Assembly (NCBI RefSeq): GCF_029784155.1 | Contig: NC_073692.1 | Location: forward strand, 325,037,406-325,101,405 | Length of the DNA: 64,000 nt | Origin: Uranotaenia lowii | Lineage: Eukaryota; Arthropoda; Insecta; Diptera; Culicidae | Reading direction: 5' to 3' | Part shown: positions 23,070 through 32,985 of the stretch, in pieces | How positions within the stretch are numbered: the first letter of the stretch is position 1 | Layout: every line of letters begins with the position of its first letter | Program-made: the position numbers and the translations under genes | Notes under the pieces: generated by a model | Told to the model about the DNA's origin: nothing | Database searches by the model: none | The model's input: the letters and a program-made list of their open reading frames with translations, nothing else

Positions 23070-23127
23070 TTCTCTCGTGTCGTTCGTGCTTAGAAAAAGC
23101 TTCTTGAGCACGAACGGTACGTGAGAA
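23070..23127. repeat. 58-bp hairpin, probable centre of a palindromic element
   Basis: The arm 23070-23095 (ttctctcgtgtcgttcgtgc...) pairs with 23101-23127 (...gcacgaacggtacgtgagaa) with few mismatches and a 5-nt loop. Related phrases further out (gagagaaagagaaaaagg at 22964, gtcgttttccccttctca at 23164) suggest that the whole 22955-23185 segment is a decayed palindrome. The overlapping frames on both strands share residues only because of this symmetry. Confidence 0.65.
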
Positions 23128-23260
23128 GATGAGATGGTCTGCATATATCGTTCGCGTTCCCGTGTCGTTTTCCCCTTCTCAGAGCAAGCTGTGATTGAGA
23201 ATCTAACGTTGGACTTACCATCACTATAAAAATATGCGATGTGAGGGTCTAGTCCTTTGG

Positions 23261-24706
23261 CTTGAGTCATTCAATTTCGGGGTTGTACCTCATGGTGCAA
23301 TCCCTTTTCAAAAACTTTTATTTTGGGTTTAGAGCCCAGAATTAATTTCGGTAAAATTTAAATTAAGAAATCTTTGTTTGACTGACATTTATGTTTGTCA
23401 ATCGATTGGAGGCGCCCTCTGTTTTCCTTATGCGGAATTACACGGAGTGAAAGCGTACCCAGTGCTTATCGCGCCATGTTTTCGATCATCTCGATTAGTG
23501 ATTGCTGGTTGTGGCTAGCAAGCCAAATGGACACGTTTTTTGGAGTGATGATTTTTGATATTTACTATGAAAAAAAAAATTTCAAACTATTTTGTATTTT
23601 TTTCTTTCTTTTATAGGTTGAAGAAGAAAAAAAATCAAATTTTTCAAGATAAAAATCATTTTCATTGTACTGCTCAGTTTCACAAAAACGTCGAGAACAA
23701 AGTTTACAAAAATTCACACAAATACACAGACATCATCAGAACTCGTCGAGCTGATTCGATAGGTACCTATAAAGGTATATCTAAGACCCATAATTAATGA
23801 TCTCCCAAATCGACCGATAACTATACCTTTCTGAAAGAAAGGCAAAACATGCACAATATTTACTTTTCATATAAGTAGAAATAACTCAGTTATTTTTGTA
23901 ACAATTTATACAAAAAAAATTAAAATATAGATATGGGTCAGTGTCGATATGTATCAAAATTTAGCAAAAATTGGTTCAAGTTTGAAAAAAAAATTACAAC
24001 CGAAAAAGTACTGGAAGTCAAGTTCCTTGACCCCTGTGGCTATGAAATTTTCGGAAAATTGTAAAAAAAAAATTTCTCATCGACATATAAAGTTTTCCGT
24101 AGCACAAAAGTTTTTGTAATCATAAAACAAAACTTCTGTGAACGTTTCAATAAAAATTAATCTAGGTTCTAGAGGGATAACCCTCAAAGCTGTTCGCAAA
24201 ATATCCGCTTCGGGTAAATTTTACCTGTAGTTTAATGCCTTCTCTTGGCCACAAATGTTGACCGATTTTGTTGATATTATATTCGTTGTGTAGGTTATTG
24301 ATTTTAGTTTATTAATATTTCAAAATAAATTAACCAAGTTACCTTAAATGGGATTCCAATGAAAGAAGTCCAAAAAAACAATAGTTTTGAAAAATGAGCA
24401 ACTTCTGACAGCTTAGTTATATTTAAGTTTTATATAAATTTTTGAAATCGTCAAAAAAAACATCTTTCCAACGATATATTAATATATTGGGGTTCAATGA
24501 AAGTTTTGATCGCCATTTCGGATCTCCCGGTAGATAAAAAAGTCTTTCTTAAAAAAATGACTATCAACATTTTCAAATGAACAGATTGTTAAAACTCATA
24601 TGTTAGTTTTTTTCCTTGATTTTTTTATCATTTTTATAGACCATATTGAGTCTCTCAAAAATCTCAGTGCTTTAATATCTTTGGGCCCACTTGAACTGCC
24701 TAGCTA
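23261..24706. other. AT-rich DNA, probable old repeats
   Basis: The phrase 'tacctttctgaaagaaaggca' (23825-23845) is itself palindromic and resembles ends of dispersed insect repeats. No second copy is present in this window to define it. The frame 23395-23616 has no recognisable domain. Confidence 0.3.
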
Positions 24707-26009
24707 GGGGGCATCCATAAATTACGTAACGCTCCTAGGGGGGGGAGGGAGTAAGCTCTAGCGTTACTAATTGTGACATAGGGGAGGGGGGGAGGTATGC
24801 TCATCGTTACGTAACAATTTTTTTCTTAAAAAATTCCAGTTTGATCGCAGATTTTTTGATATCATGCAATTTTTGCTGAATGATAAGCACACCAAAATCA
24901 GCTTAAAATTTGTAAGCTTTAACAAGATTGAAACTGGTTTGTTACCATTCCTATTTAAAGATTCAAAGATAGACTAAAAGTGTATCGGATTCTCGTGAAA
25001 TAACCGTTGGAAAACCGAATATTAGGTACATTTACCCCCAAGAACTCAATCCAATTTTTAGACGGAAATTTAACTATTTTTTTCTCAATTGAATTTGATT
25101 ATTCCGATCAGCTATTTTGATTATTCCGACGAATTTTACTAAGTGGAGTATATTTTGCATAACAAGTTATGCTGCTTGAACAAAATAAAGTAAACACGGT
25201 AGATCACCAGTTAACAAGCACAGAGCAACTCGTAATAAGACAATTAATTTATTTTATGAGAGAGTTATCATCAATGAGTACCTATTAACCCTTCGTTTCA
25301 TAAAGTAACAAATTTGCAACAATTAATGTAAGGAAAAAGTCAAAAATCGTATTTTATTTTAATTTTTTTTCTTGATGTACTCATTATTGCCAACTGTAAA
25401 AAAAATTTTTAAGGAAAAATTAAAAATCATGAAATGAAGGGTTAAGAAGCGATTTGAATGGATAATAATTCCCTTTTAAAAAGCGTTAAAAAATTATGTC
25501 ATATTTTTTGACCTTGTTATCTTATTTTAATCGCCGCCGGGATATATTCTTATTTAATTTTTGGCATTTCGGCGAGTTGTGAAAATTCAAGGTAGAATAT
25601 TTTAGAAAGAACATGAAAGTATTATAGGTGGAAAGATCAAAGCTAGAGCGCTTTGGGTAGAAGAAATTGAATAGTTGGTGAAAATGTGAGCAGGGCTTTG
25701 GTTTTGTGAACAGTTTTTGAACTACTTGCGTGATTCTTTGCCGCGCGCCGTTTCATTTTCTTTCTAAATATTCTACCTTGAATTTTCACAACTCGCCGAA
25801 ATGCCAAAAATTAAATAAGAAGGATTTTTTGACCTTAGAAAATCAGTGTTTAAAATCATGAAAAGATGGTGGAGGGGGGGGGGGGGTAATTGTCAGCGTT
25901 ACGTAATTTTAATAGGGGGGTATGTCGAAGCGTTACGATTTGTGACATACGGGGGGGAGGGGGTCAAAAAAGTGCATTTTTTGCGTTACGTAATTTATGG
26001 ATGCCGCCC
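24707..26009. mobile_element. TIR element with GGCATCCATAAATTACGTAA ends
   Basis: The left end GGGGGCATCCATAAATTACG (continuing TAACGC) and the right end, reverse-complemented GGGCGGCATCCATAAATTACG (continuing TAACGC), form long terminal inverted repeats. G-rich tracts (gggggggagg) and 'cgttac...gtgacata' are shared subterminally near 24735-24800 and 25870-25965. This is a style common in insect MITEs. A smaller IR element is nested at 25547-25821. No transposase. No clear target duplication was found, so the superfamily is open. Confidence 0.75.
25547..25821. mobile_element. 275-bp MITE with about 64-bp inverted repeats, nested
   Basis: Left arm 25547-25610 begins TTCTTATTTAATTTTTGGCA and continues through 'ttcggcgagttgtgaaaatt'. 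The right arm 25759-25821 is the reverse complement with about one length difference. The unpaired centre is about 150 bp. The phrase 'ttttttgacctt' occurs on both sides (near 25506 and 25824), which could be an extended duplication around the insertion. It sits inside the 24707-26009 element and is therefore younger. Confidence 0.75.
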
Positions 26010-26119
26010 TATCAGTATTCCAAAATCAGCTTCAGCCGCAAGACTGATACCATCAGCTGACCCTACAACATATCTGGATCACCCATCGAACGCTGCACGT
26101 CTTTGAAGGATTAAGGAGT

Positions 26120-26665
26120 TATTCATCATTGCGAAAGTCAAGTGAAAAAAAACCTCGGCTTCATCGCAAGAATTTTCAAATTATTTCGAAGCCCTTACGG
26201 CCTTAACTCTACAACCCGTACAACCTTCCTGGGTTTTTTCAGAGATACCAGTTGCTTGGCTTGGAAACTCTTTAGGAACATTTTATAACAGTACGAGCCG
26301 AATTTGTGAAGAAAATTTTGGATTTTGAAGTCTATTGCGTCGCCTTGCTTCAACGTCAGTACAGTGCATGGATATTAAAAGGCCGAGAGTTCATACGTAG
26401 TGACTTCCAACTAACAAATTATGGTCAATGTAAACCGCTTCGAACGAAGTGTAGAATTTTCAATTGGTTTCATGAAGATTATGATTTTGCAACGTCCACT
26501 GCCGCGTACAAACTAGAAATAAGAAAACTAAGAAAACGAGAACTTATCTCATTGATGAATAGTTAGATTGTTTGAATTTTTTAAGTTATTTTCAATTGCT
26601 GCCATGGAAACATTAAGGTCAGATGATTAATCTACAAATATATGAATAACTAAGTAAATAAAGCT
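26120..26665 (+). pseudogene. Non-LTR retrotransposon 3' fragment (CR1/Jockey-like C-terminus)
   Basis: Frames read KKNLGFIARIFKLF, then YQLLGLETL, then in 26306-26566 EFVKKILDFEVYCVALLQRQ, GREFIRSDFQLTNYGQ and RIFNWFHEDYDFATSTAAYK. This has the layout of the region after the reverse transcriptase in CR1/Jockey-type elements lacking RNase H, as in the 58-kb copy (LFIGLEML, INCSALLSN, AFNVVFELYDFNISKDGF). An AATAAA follows near 26658. Earlier frames are broken. It is a 5'-truncated dead copy. Confidence 0.55.
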
Positions 26666-26719
26666 TCTTACTTCATCTTATTTGGCTGTGATTTTTTCAA
26701 GCATTTCTAAGCTTAACTA

Positions 26720-26830
26720 CACCAGTGTTTTTGGGCGGTTTTTTACACGTTTTTTTAACCAACTGTTTTTAACACGGTTTTCGGAAATTAGCATGGTTTT
26801 TTACACGGATCTCACGAATTAACACGGTTT
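26720..26830. repeat. Short 'ttttttacacgg' repeats
   Basis: The phrase ttttttaacacgg or ttttttacacgg recurs about five times, with 'ggaaattagcatgg' between. A related cluster lies at 28660-28720 (aacacggtttccgggaatta), on the far side of the minisatellites and in the same orientation. A similar phrase occurs at 46300-46330. Confidence 0.5.
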
Positions 26831-26889
26831 TTGACTGAAAATAGTCCTTTTGAACGGGAAACATTTAGAAATTTTTGAAGTTGGGAAAA

Positions 26890-27050
26890 TCTTAGCTCTG
26901 AAACTAAGAATGTGATACATGAGACCAAGGACCTGATAGCTGAGGCCAGAGACCTGAGACATGAAACCTAAGACATAAGACCTAAAACATGAGACTTGAG
27001 ACCTGAGAAATAATACCTGAGACCTTAAACAAGAGCTATGAGACTTCCCA
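26890..27050. repeat. Minisatellite of GAGACCTGAGACATGA type
   Basis: Approximate 7-bp units gagacct, gagacat and gagacca repeat with substitutions. The same units recur at 27916-28085 in this orientation and at 28326-28625 in the opposite one (gtctcaggtctcatg). The frames here (SQVSGLRSQVS...) are translation of the array. Confidence 0.85.
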
Positions 27051-27107
27051 AGCAACCAAAAGTCACATATTTACATGAATATACGCATTGAAAGTAACAT
27101 TTTGGCT

Positions 27108-27385
27108 GACAAAGAGAATCAACTTCCTAATTCCCTTTAGTGAACTTTATGTACTCATTAATGAACTTGAAAGTTGCAAAAGTGATTAATATGTAAGTTG
27201 TATGTGACTTGTTTTGCCCAATTCCCATGAGTGAACTATATGTACTCATTAAGGAACTTGAAAGTTGCAAAAGTTATACGGGACTTAAGTCACATAAAGG
27301 GCACAAAAGTGCTCAATACGGGATTTGGTAAGTCACACAAAGGGCACAAAAGTGCTCAAAACGGGATTTGGTAAGTCACTAAAAG
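27108..27385. repeat. Two sets of tandem duplications
   Basis: 'tgtactcattaatgaacttg' plus 'aaagttgcaaaagt' occurs at about 27150-27184 and 27240-27275. Then a 47-bp unit (aagtcacataaagggcacaa...acgggatttggt) occurs at 27286-27332 and, with two changes, at 27333-27379. No coding role is apparent. They lie just upstream of the tRNA-like module. Confidence 0.8.
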
Positions 27386-27451
27386 TGCATTGATGTGCTT
27401 TCAAAATCAAATCACCACTTCGAGTTTTAGATGCAGTTAGAACAACATCTA

Positions 27452-27522
27452 GGCGTGGTCTTGTGGTAGCGTGTTCGATTCTCACCACGAAGGTCAGGGA
27501 TCGATCCCCAAGCCGGGCAAGC
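27452..27522 (+). ncRNA. tRNA-Glu-like module (SINE head or tRNA relic)
   Basis: The order matches a tRNA-Glu body: an A-box-like tggtcttgtgg at 27456-27466, an anticodon-arm-like ttcgattctcaccacgaa whose central CTC corresponds to a Glu anticodon, and a B-box-like ggatcgatccc at 27498-27508. A T-run follows at 27523, resembling a Pol III stop. The acceptor stem does not pair, so this is not a functional tRNA. It is more likely the Pol III promoter of a SINE or a tRNA relic. No second copy in the window. Confidence 0.55.
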
Positions 27523-27915
27523 TTTTTTCAAAAATTAATTCAGTAATTGAGTGACCATTCTGATGGGATATATGGAGGAAATGTAGGAAATAAGCAATTG
27601 AGCAATTTTTCGTGTTTCGAGTCCGGCGCGTGGCATCATGGCGGCACCGGTACTGAACACAGTAAATAATCAAAAGAAGGTGATATGAACCGAAGCCATG
27701 GGTTCAGTTGAGATAGAGAGAGATTTTTTGCTCATTTTGCGATTTTTTTGAAGCTGAATTAAGAGGCCGCTGGAAGCTGAATAGAAGATCATAAAGACTT
27801 GTTTCGGAACTTGAAAGTATCAATAAGAACTTAAGTTTTGAGCTGCATAGAACGTACTTCATTTCAATGAAGGGGCTGAGTAAGCATTTTTGTATCTGTT
27901 CTATGGGACTTTTGA

Positions 27916-28085
27916 GATGAGATATGACACATAAGACATGAGACCTGAGGCATGAGACAAGAGCCATGAAACATGAGACTTGAGACATGGGACTTGAGAC
28001 CTGAGACTTGAGATCTGAGACCTGAGACATGAGACTTTAGACATGAGACCTGAAGCATTAGACAAGAGCCATAAAACATGAGTTT
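27916..28085. repeat. Minisatellite, gagacctgagacatg orientation
   Basis: This is a continuation of the same 7-bp-based repeat as 26890-27050, directly abutting the palindrome at 28098-28324. The mirror-image orientation begins immediately on the other side of that palindrome. Confidence 0.9.
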
Positions 28086-28097
28086 GCTAGTACAAAT

Positions 28098-28324
28098 CAC
28101 TAGTGTTAGTACAGCGAGAAATTAGTTTTGCTCAGATTTCAACTTGCGACCCCTCGATTGAAAGGGTTTGACTTGTAGATGACGAAAAATAGTGTCGCAA
28201 GTTGAAATGCTGTACTAGCAACTCGTGACACTATTTTTCGTCACATACTAGTCAAACCCTTTCACTTAACCGGTCGCATGTTGGAATCGGAGCTAAACTT
28301 ATTTCTCGCGGTACTAACACTAGT
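28098..28324. mobile_element. Palindromic MITE between mirrored minisatellites
   Basis: The left arm begins cactagtgttagtacagcga near 28098 and the right arm ends, reverse-complemented, cactagtgttagtaccgcga... The arms pair through 'gaaagggtttgact' and 'gacgaaaaatagtgtc' with mismatches, leaving only a short centre near 28205. No coding content. Minisatellites of opposite orientation abut both ends, so the palindromic symmetry extends outwards. Confidence 0.75.
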
Positions 28325-28325
28325 A

Positions 28326-28625
28326 GCTTGTCTCAGGTCTCAGGTCTATCGTTTCATGTCTCAAGTCTCTACTCTCAGGTCTCAGGTCAAATGTCCCATG
28401 TCTTAGGTCTCATGTCTAAGGTCTCAGGTCTCTGGACTCAGGTCTTAGGTGACATGTCTAAAGTCTCAAATCTTAGGTCTCAGATCTCAGGTGTCATGTC
28501 GAAAGTCTCAGGTTTCAGGTCTCAAGTCCCATGTCTCAGATCTCATGTCTCTAGGCTAAAGTCTCAAGTCTCCGATCTCAGGTATCAGGTCTCAGGCCTC
28601 AAGTGTCAAGTTATACGTCTTATTG
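28326..28625. repeat. Minisatellite, gtctcaggtctcatg orientation
   Basis: About 300 bp of 7-bp-based units (tctcagg, tctcatg, tctaagg). It is the reverse complement of the arrays at 26890-27050 and 27916-28085. The 108-codon frame on it is repetitive translation, not a gene. Confidence 0.9.
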
Positions 28626-28764
28626 TTTCAAGTTTCAGAGCTGCAGAGTTTTAATGGTCTTTTAAACACGGTTTCCGGGAATTACCACGGTTTTTTAACA
28701 CGGTTTTTTTTTACGCGGCACATTTATCAGTTTAAAAAAACCTTACTGTACAGTCATTGTTCTA

Positions 28765-28920
28765 AAGCATGTTTATCAATTTTTTCCCAGCCTTTGAATA
28801 ACAAAAAATGCATGGTGGTAGCTGAATGCTGTCTGCGATATATTTGAGTTACGTTAAATGATTTCTTAAATCAAAAATTTTGTACAAATCGGTTCAGCAA
28901 CAGCGATTGTGTGTCAAATA
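28765..28920 (+). repeat. Fifth copy of the foldback arm module
   Basis: 'aagcatgtttatcaattttt', 'agcctttgaataac', 'ggtagctgaatgctgtctg', 'tatatttgagttacgtt' and 'tacaaatcggtt' align with the arm module of the foldbacks (20015-20160 and, inverted, 12700-12910 and 18360-18520). It stands alone here without a partner arm, as a solo fragment. Confidence 0.6.
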
Positions 28921-29385
28921 GACTTACATGAGAGGCCAGAATTTCCATCAAAATTGTTTTATTTTGAATCTAACAGACAGCAGAAAATGAATTTCTCCAT
29001 GTAAATTTCACATCATTGATCCAACGACAGGCTGATTATGTATATCAAAAGAAATATATGATTACATTCATTCGAGGGTCGTTAGGAGACAAAATGCTTA
29101 TGGCCCGCTAGCCACAAGATCTTTGGCATTTTAAGACCCCCGAATTTATTAAAGATTTTCCAAATTCATTGAGGGTTTAAGAAAGAAATTTAATTTGGAT
29201 GTGCCTGAATCGAGCTTCAATTTGCAAACTTTCATTCATATCATATAAATGCTCCAGAGCGGCTTAGGGTTAAGATTTGATATTTGGAAAGTTTACGATA
29301 CCAACAGACTTTTGACTTTTTTTTGTTTAAACTAGCAAAAGTTTACCAAAAAATTTACTCTGCCAAGGTTGAATGTTATCTGATA
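28921..29385. other. Intervening DNA, nothing recognised
   Basis: No coding or repeat signal beyond short AT-rich tracts. Confidence 0.3.
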
Positions 29386-30330
29386 CTAGCTGATCCCATA
29401 CGAACTCCGTTTCGCTTTCGATTTAGAATATGTCATGAACAGTTTGAATGAATGTCAATTGTCAGGCATTTTCCAGACGCATTTTCGAATGCATTGTTGA
29501 GCAATCATTGCAAAAATGTGGAACACGTTATTTGTTCGATAACTTTTTCTGCCGTTCGTTACTAAATTTGAAATCAGGAATCAACTGACCGTGCCAAAAA
29601 AAAACCCGTATATGAATTTTCGTCGTGATGTGATACAAACTCACGTAATATTTGCTGAAACAAATTTAACAGTTAATATGGTAGACCCAATTTTTTGTCC
29701 TTTGATATAAATATTGAATTCAGAAATCAATTGACCGTCCCAACCTCATAAAATTCGACTCGATCGTTGCCCTGTCGATCGGTGGCCTGTTTTACGATAT
29801 TTGATTTCTGAAATCTATTGCCCATCCCTCGAAACTCCCGAGTGCAAATTTTCAAAACAAATCCATTGCATAATAACGTCAATATCGCAAAAAAAACAGT
29901 GAAAAGTTAATATGGACGACCCCTTTCGCCGACCCCTGACCCAAAATTGAATAAATGGAGTAATTGTTCGTCCTTGACGTCCTGTGTACGAATTTTCACC
30001 TCAATCCGATGTATAATAACATCAATATCACAAAAAAATTGAAAAGGTAATATGTATGACCCCTTTTGCCGGTCACTTACACTGAATTTAATAAATGAAA
30101 TCGTTTGCACGTCATTAAAAATTCTCGTGCACCAATTTTCATCTGAATCCGATGTATCATAACGTCAATATCGCAAAAATAGCAAATAGTGAATACGGAC
30201 GACCCCTTTAGCTGACCCCTTACACAAAATTTTATACCGGCAATCGGTTGCCCGTCCCTAAAAACATCCGAGTGCAAATTTTCTTCTCAATCCAATGAAT
30301 CATAACGTCAATATCTCTAAATATCAGGTA
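29386..30330 (-). mobile_element. Helitron-like element, 3' part with 143-bp tandem repeats
   Basis: On the minus strand it ends GATCAGCTAG|T (CTAG at 29389-29386, then T). It is preceded by an imperfect hairpin in 'cgaaacggagttcg'. Tandem units follow, marked by '(c/a)(g/a)tcaatatc' at 29878, 30020, 30163 and 30307, so the unit is 142-144 bp; an older irregular unit begins near 29640. Such subterminal minisatellites are known in short Helitron/DINE-type elements. The 5' part is displaced by the nested element at 30331-31655 and was not located. The short frames 29907-30277 reflect the tandem units. Confidence 0.6.
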
Positions 30331-31655
30331 CTAGCTGATTTTACCCGGCCTTGCTCGGGTTTACAAAAGATATTAATCAAAATGAGTCGTTTGATTTTTC
30401 GAAATGTTGGAAGCTTTATATTCATCATTTTAAGAAATTGGGCCCATGTTTGGCCACGTAAGTTTTGTAAGTCTTTCAAAAGTTTTTATTGAGATTATTC
30501 ACTGTGTTTATCGATTTCATTTTTTTAGAAGAAGCTTATAGTTTTAAGGATTATGAATTGAATTTTAAAATAATTTCCTTCTTCTCTATCACAAAAAACT
30601 TTAATCTCTTTTGGAGACTATCCCACTTTTCAAGATGGATGATCTCCCTGTGCAATGGTATATTGAGGTTTTATTTAATTAAAAATTTCCAAACCTTGTT
30701 GAACCATGCTTAAGACTCATGTGGCTTGTTTTCAATTGTATGTGTGCTTTTTGTGCTTTTTAAATTTAACACTGTTTTTCTTAAATGTTGAAAGTTGCAC
30801 TAAAAGTTTCTTGGAGTTATCGAAAAGAAATCATAGAATTGTATAAAACTAAAAGCCTCAGATTTTATTATCTAATCAATTTTCTAATCCCCCATTTAGA
30901 TTCCCCGGCGGCTATCAAAGCATTGAAATTGCAGCCTTCAACATATAACTCTGAATCTAATGATTTTTTTTTTCTCTATAAGGAATCCTAAAAATTTGAA
31001 AACGGTTAGTTAATAGCTGGAGTTTATGAAAATCCGTTTATTAGTTTCTCAGCATTCAGTCCAAATAATTATTCAGCTGAAGAAGCCAATTCACTATTGA
31101 CTGTTCAGTTCACTGTATATCCTTGTAAACTCTCAAAGCCCCCCAGCGGGGCAGTAGGCAGCACATTGACAATCACTACAATTTTAGTCAATATACTCTT
31201 TACAGGATAATTGTATTTTTCAATACAAAATGTAGGCTAATTATTCCATCCAAATATCTCGTACCGGTACCACGTGTTTTGAACAGTACTAGGAAAAAAC
31301 ACCCTCCAAAATTTTACCTTTCAAATCTTTGATACTCAGCAAGCTTTCCAGTCCACGTGAACTCTTGATGGTCGTTTCTAATGCCCGGCCCATGGTGATG
31401 GTGAAAACAACCCCGCCAAAGGGAAAAAATTGGTTCTGAAAAATGGGTGCCATGACTTTTGGTTTGTGGGAAAAAATCGAAAGATCTATGGGAGGGTCCC
31501 TTTTCTCAGGTGGGAGGGGCTCGAAACTATTACTAAAACCTTCCCATGGTCCAAACACATAACAGTACCAAATTTCAGGCTGATCGGTTAAGCGGTGTAG
31601 ATTTGTATAAGGTGCATACAAACATATATAGTCCAACTCATCTTTATATATTAGA
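30331..31655 (-). mobile_element. Helitron-like non-autonomous element, complete ends
   Basis: On the minus strand it begins A|TCTAATATATAAAGATGAG (TC at 31655-31654) and ends in a hairpin acccg...cgggt, then 8 nt (aaaatcag), then CTAG|T (30334-30331). This fits the Helitron rule of insertion between A and T, 5' TC and 3' hairpin plus CTRR. Its 5' region resembles 34769 onwards (ccgatca..ctgaaa.ttgg, gggaaggttttagtaatagt). No Rep/helicase is encoded. The 115-codon frame 31289-31636 lies in the conserved 5' part and is not accepted as a gene. Length 1,325 bp. Confidence 0.7.
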
Positions 31656-32831
31656 TCAATGAAATTTTTTTGTTAATTCATCAATCATAAACATTTAAAA
31701 TGAAATCATTTTGTTTAAATATTCAAACAAAAACTATTGGATTATTATGAGCATGACTTGTTGTTAAATTTGAAGTTCTTCGAAATCACCTCCAAATTAG
31801 GTGCCCTAAAATTGGCCCAATGAATTGAGCGATGCCATGAAGTGACAAATGATCCCGAATCATATTACCATTCATGGTCTTTCTCTCACTCGCTGGAGCT
31901 GTAAAAGGTAAAACTTTTCCAATTTGCATTCCGTAACAGAGGATGGGGTGTCGTAGTAAGACAGCTGACTCCAGATTATGCCATCGAAACCGCGCCATGA
32001 AAGCTATACCTACTACTTCGAATAAATAGACAGGTGCTACAGCTTAGTGTCTAGCGGCCATTTGGACGCCAATCTGACTATGATCCTCACATTTCTAGTC
32101 AGGCGTAAACTCAATGACATCCATCAACGAGTCACCATAGAGCAGACGGGCGTCTCTAACCGAAAAGGACCAAGGAATGGCGACATGATAGCTTTTTGTC
32201 CGGACCCCACGATGCCCATACACATTGGATTTTTTTTTCCTTTCACTGTCTCGTCTCGTTTGCCGGTAGCTGTTCACTTTCATTCGGGAACTTTTCAACG
32301 CTACTCAGCCGAACGGAACTCATTTGCGGGAATTAAAACTGTGTGGCGGCCGGCTGATTCATGTGTTTGCTCGCTCATCTCACGTGCCGCAGGACGTTTC
32401 CATGGATCCGGAAATGTCAAGCCATAAATTGCTAATGAAGGCACTGGGGGCTAATTTGCTTCTCAGGCGCCGCGGCCGGTAGGAAACCAAACATGGCCTG
32501 TTCTGGAGCCGGATATTAGCCAACTTTTGAAACAAAACCGGAACAGGACGGACTTTTCGACGAATGAATGCGGTACTAATAAAGTGGTAATCGGTCTGAT
32601 TACTGATGCTGAGACTAGCAGGGAAGAGAATTAACCATTTATGGCACTTTCGAAGGATATACAGGATTAGCGTTCAAACTTTTGTATCGATTTTCTCGAA
32701 GCATCAAATTCTCGAATGGGATGACTTTATAACGAGTTTTAGTCACAACGACTCAATCCCAGATTCAGTCAACTCAGTTTAAACTCACAGAAGCAAACTT
32801 TAGAATATATACTTTAATAACCAAAACATAC
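31656..32831. other. Flank of the conserved exon, mostly unique-looking DNA
   Basis: From about 31950 the composition becomes more balanced, with no repeat partner in the window. Open frames overlap on both strands (32047-32427, 32095-32298) without domain signatures. Given the donor site at 32831, this is most simply intron of the minus-strand B4GAT1-like gene. No following exon was found. Confidence 0.4.
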
Positions 32832-32985
32832 CTGTGTATTCCGGGTGTAACCGTAGCCGAGAAACCGCTCATCATGAGGTGGCACCGTATCTGGGGCAAC
32901 ATAGAAAGGTTCGTACAAGAACTCGAAGTTTGTCACGTTGTGTGACACCCTGGTGATGTCGTTCTCCGAAACATCCGTCTGCCAT
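32832..32985 (-). CDS. Internal exon of a B4GAT1-type (GT49) beta-1,4-glucuronyltransferase
   Basis: The minus-strand frame reads WQTDVSENDITRVSHNVTNF, then EFLYEPFYVAPDTVPPHDER, then FLGYGYTRNTQ. The EPFYVA...P..DERF..YG..R..Q signature is characteristic of B4GAT1-related enzymes of family GT49. In animals these are Golgi type II membrane proteins that add glucuronic acid to the O-mannosyl glycan priming LARGE extension on dystroglycan. An acceptor (ttgttttacag) ends at 32986 and a donor (cag|gtatgt) begins at 32831, so the exon is 154 bp and phase-consistent. Other exons, including the C-terminal part, are not visible in the window. It is the only convincing host exon, and its frame is fully intact. 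Confidence 0.82.

Noticed and set aside
28328..28654. 108-residue SQVSGL-repeat protein (and minus-strand counterparts near 27.9 kb)
   Set aside because: Caused by the gtctcaggtctcatg array, whose reverse complement is also open. No non-repeat domain.
31289..31636. 115-codon minus-strand ORF
   Set aside because: Lies in the 5' region of a non-autonomous Helitron-like element. The related region at 34769 is broken in the same frame and no domain is recognised.
32047..32427. 126-codon plus-strand ORF near the conserved exon
   Set aside because: Overlapped by an open minus-strand frame, no domain, and located where the B4GAT1-like gene should have intron.
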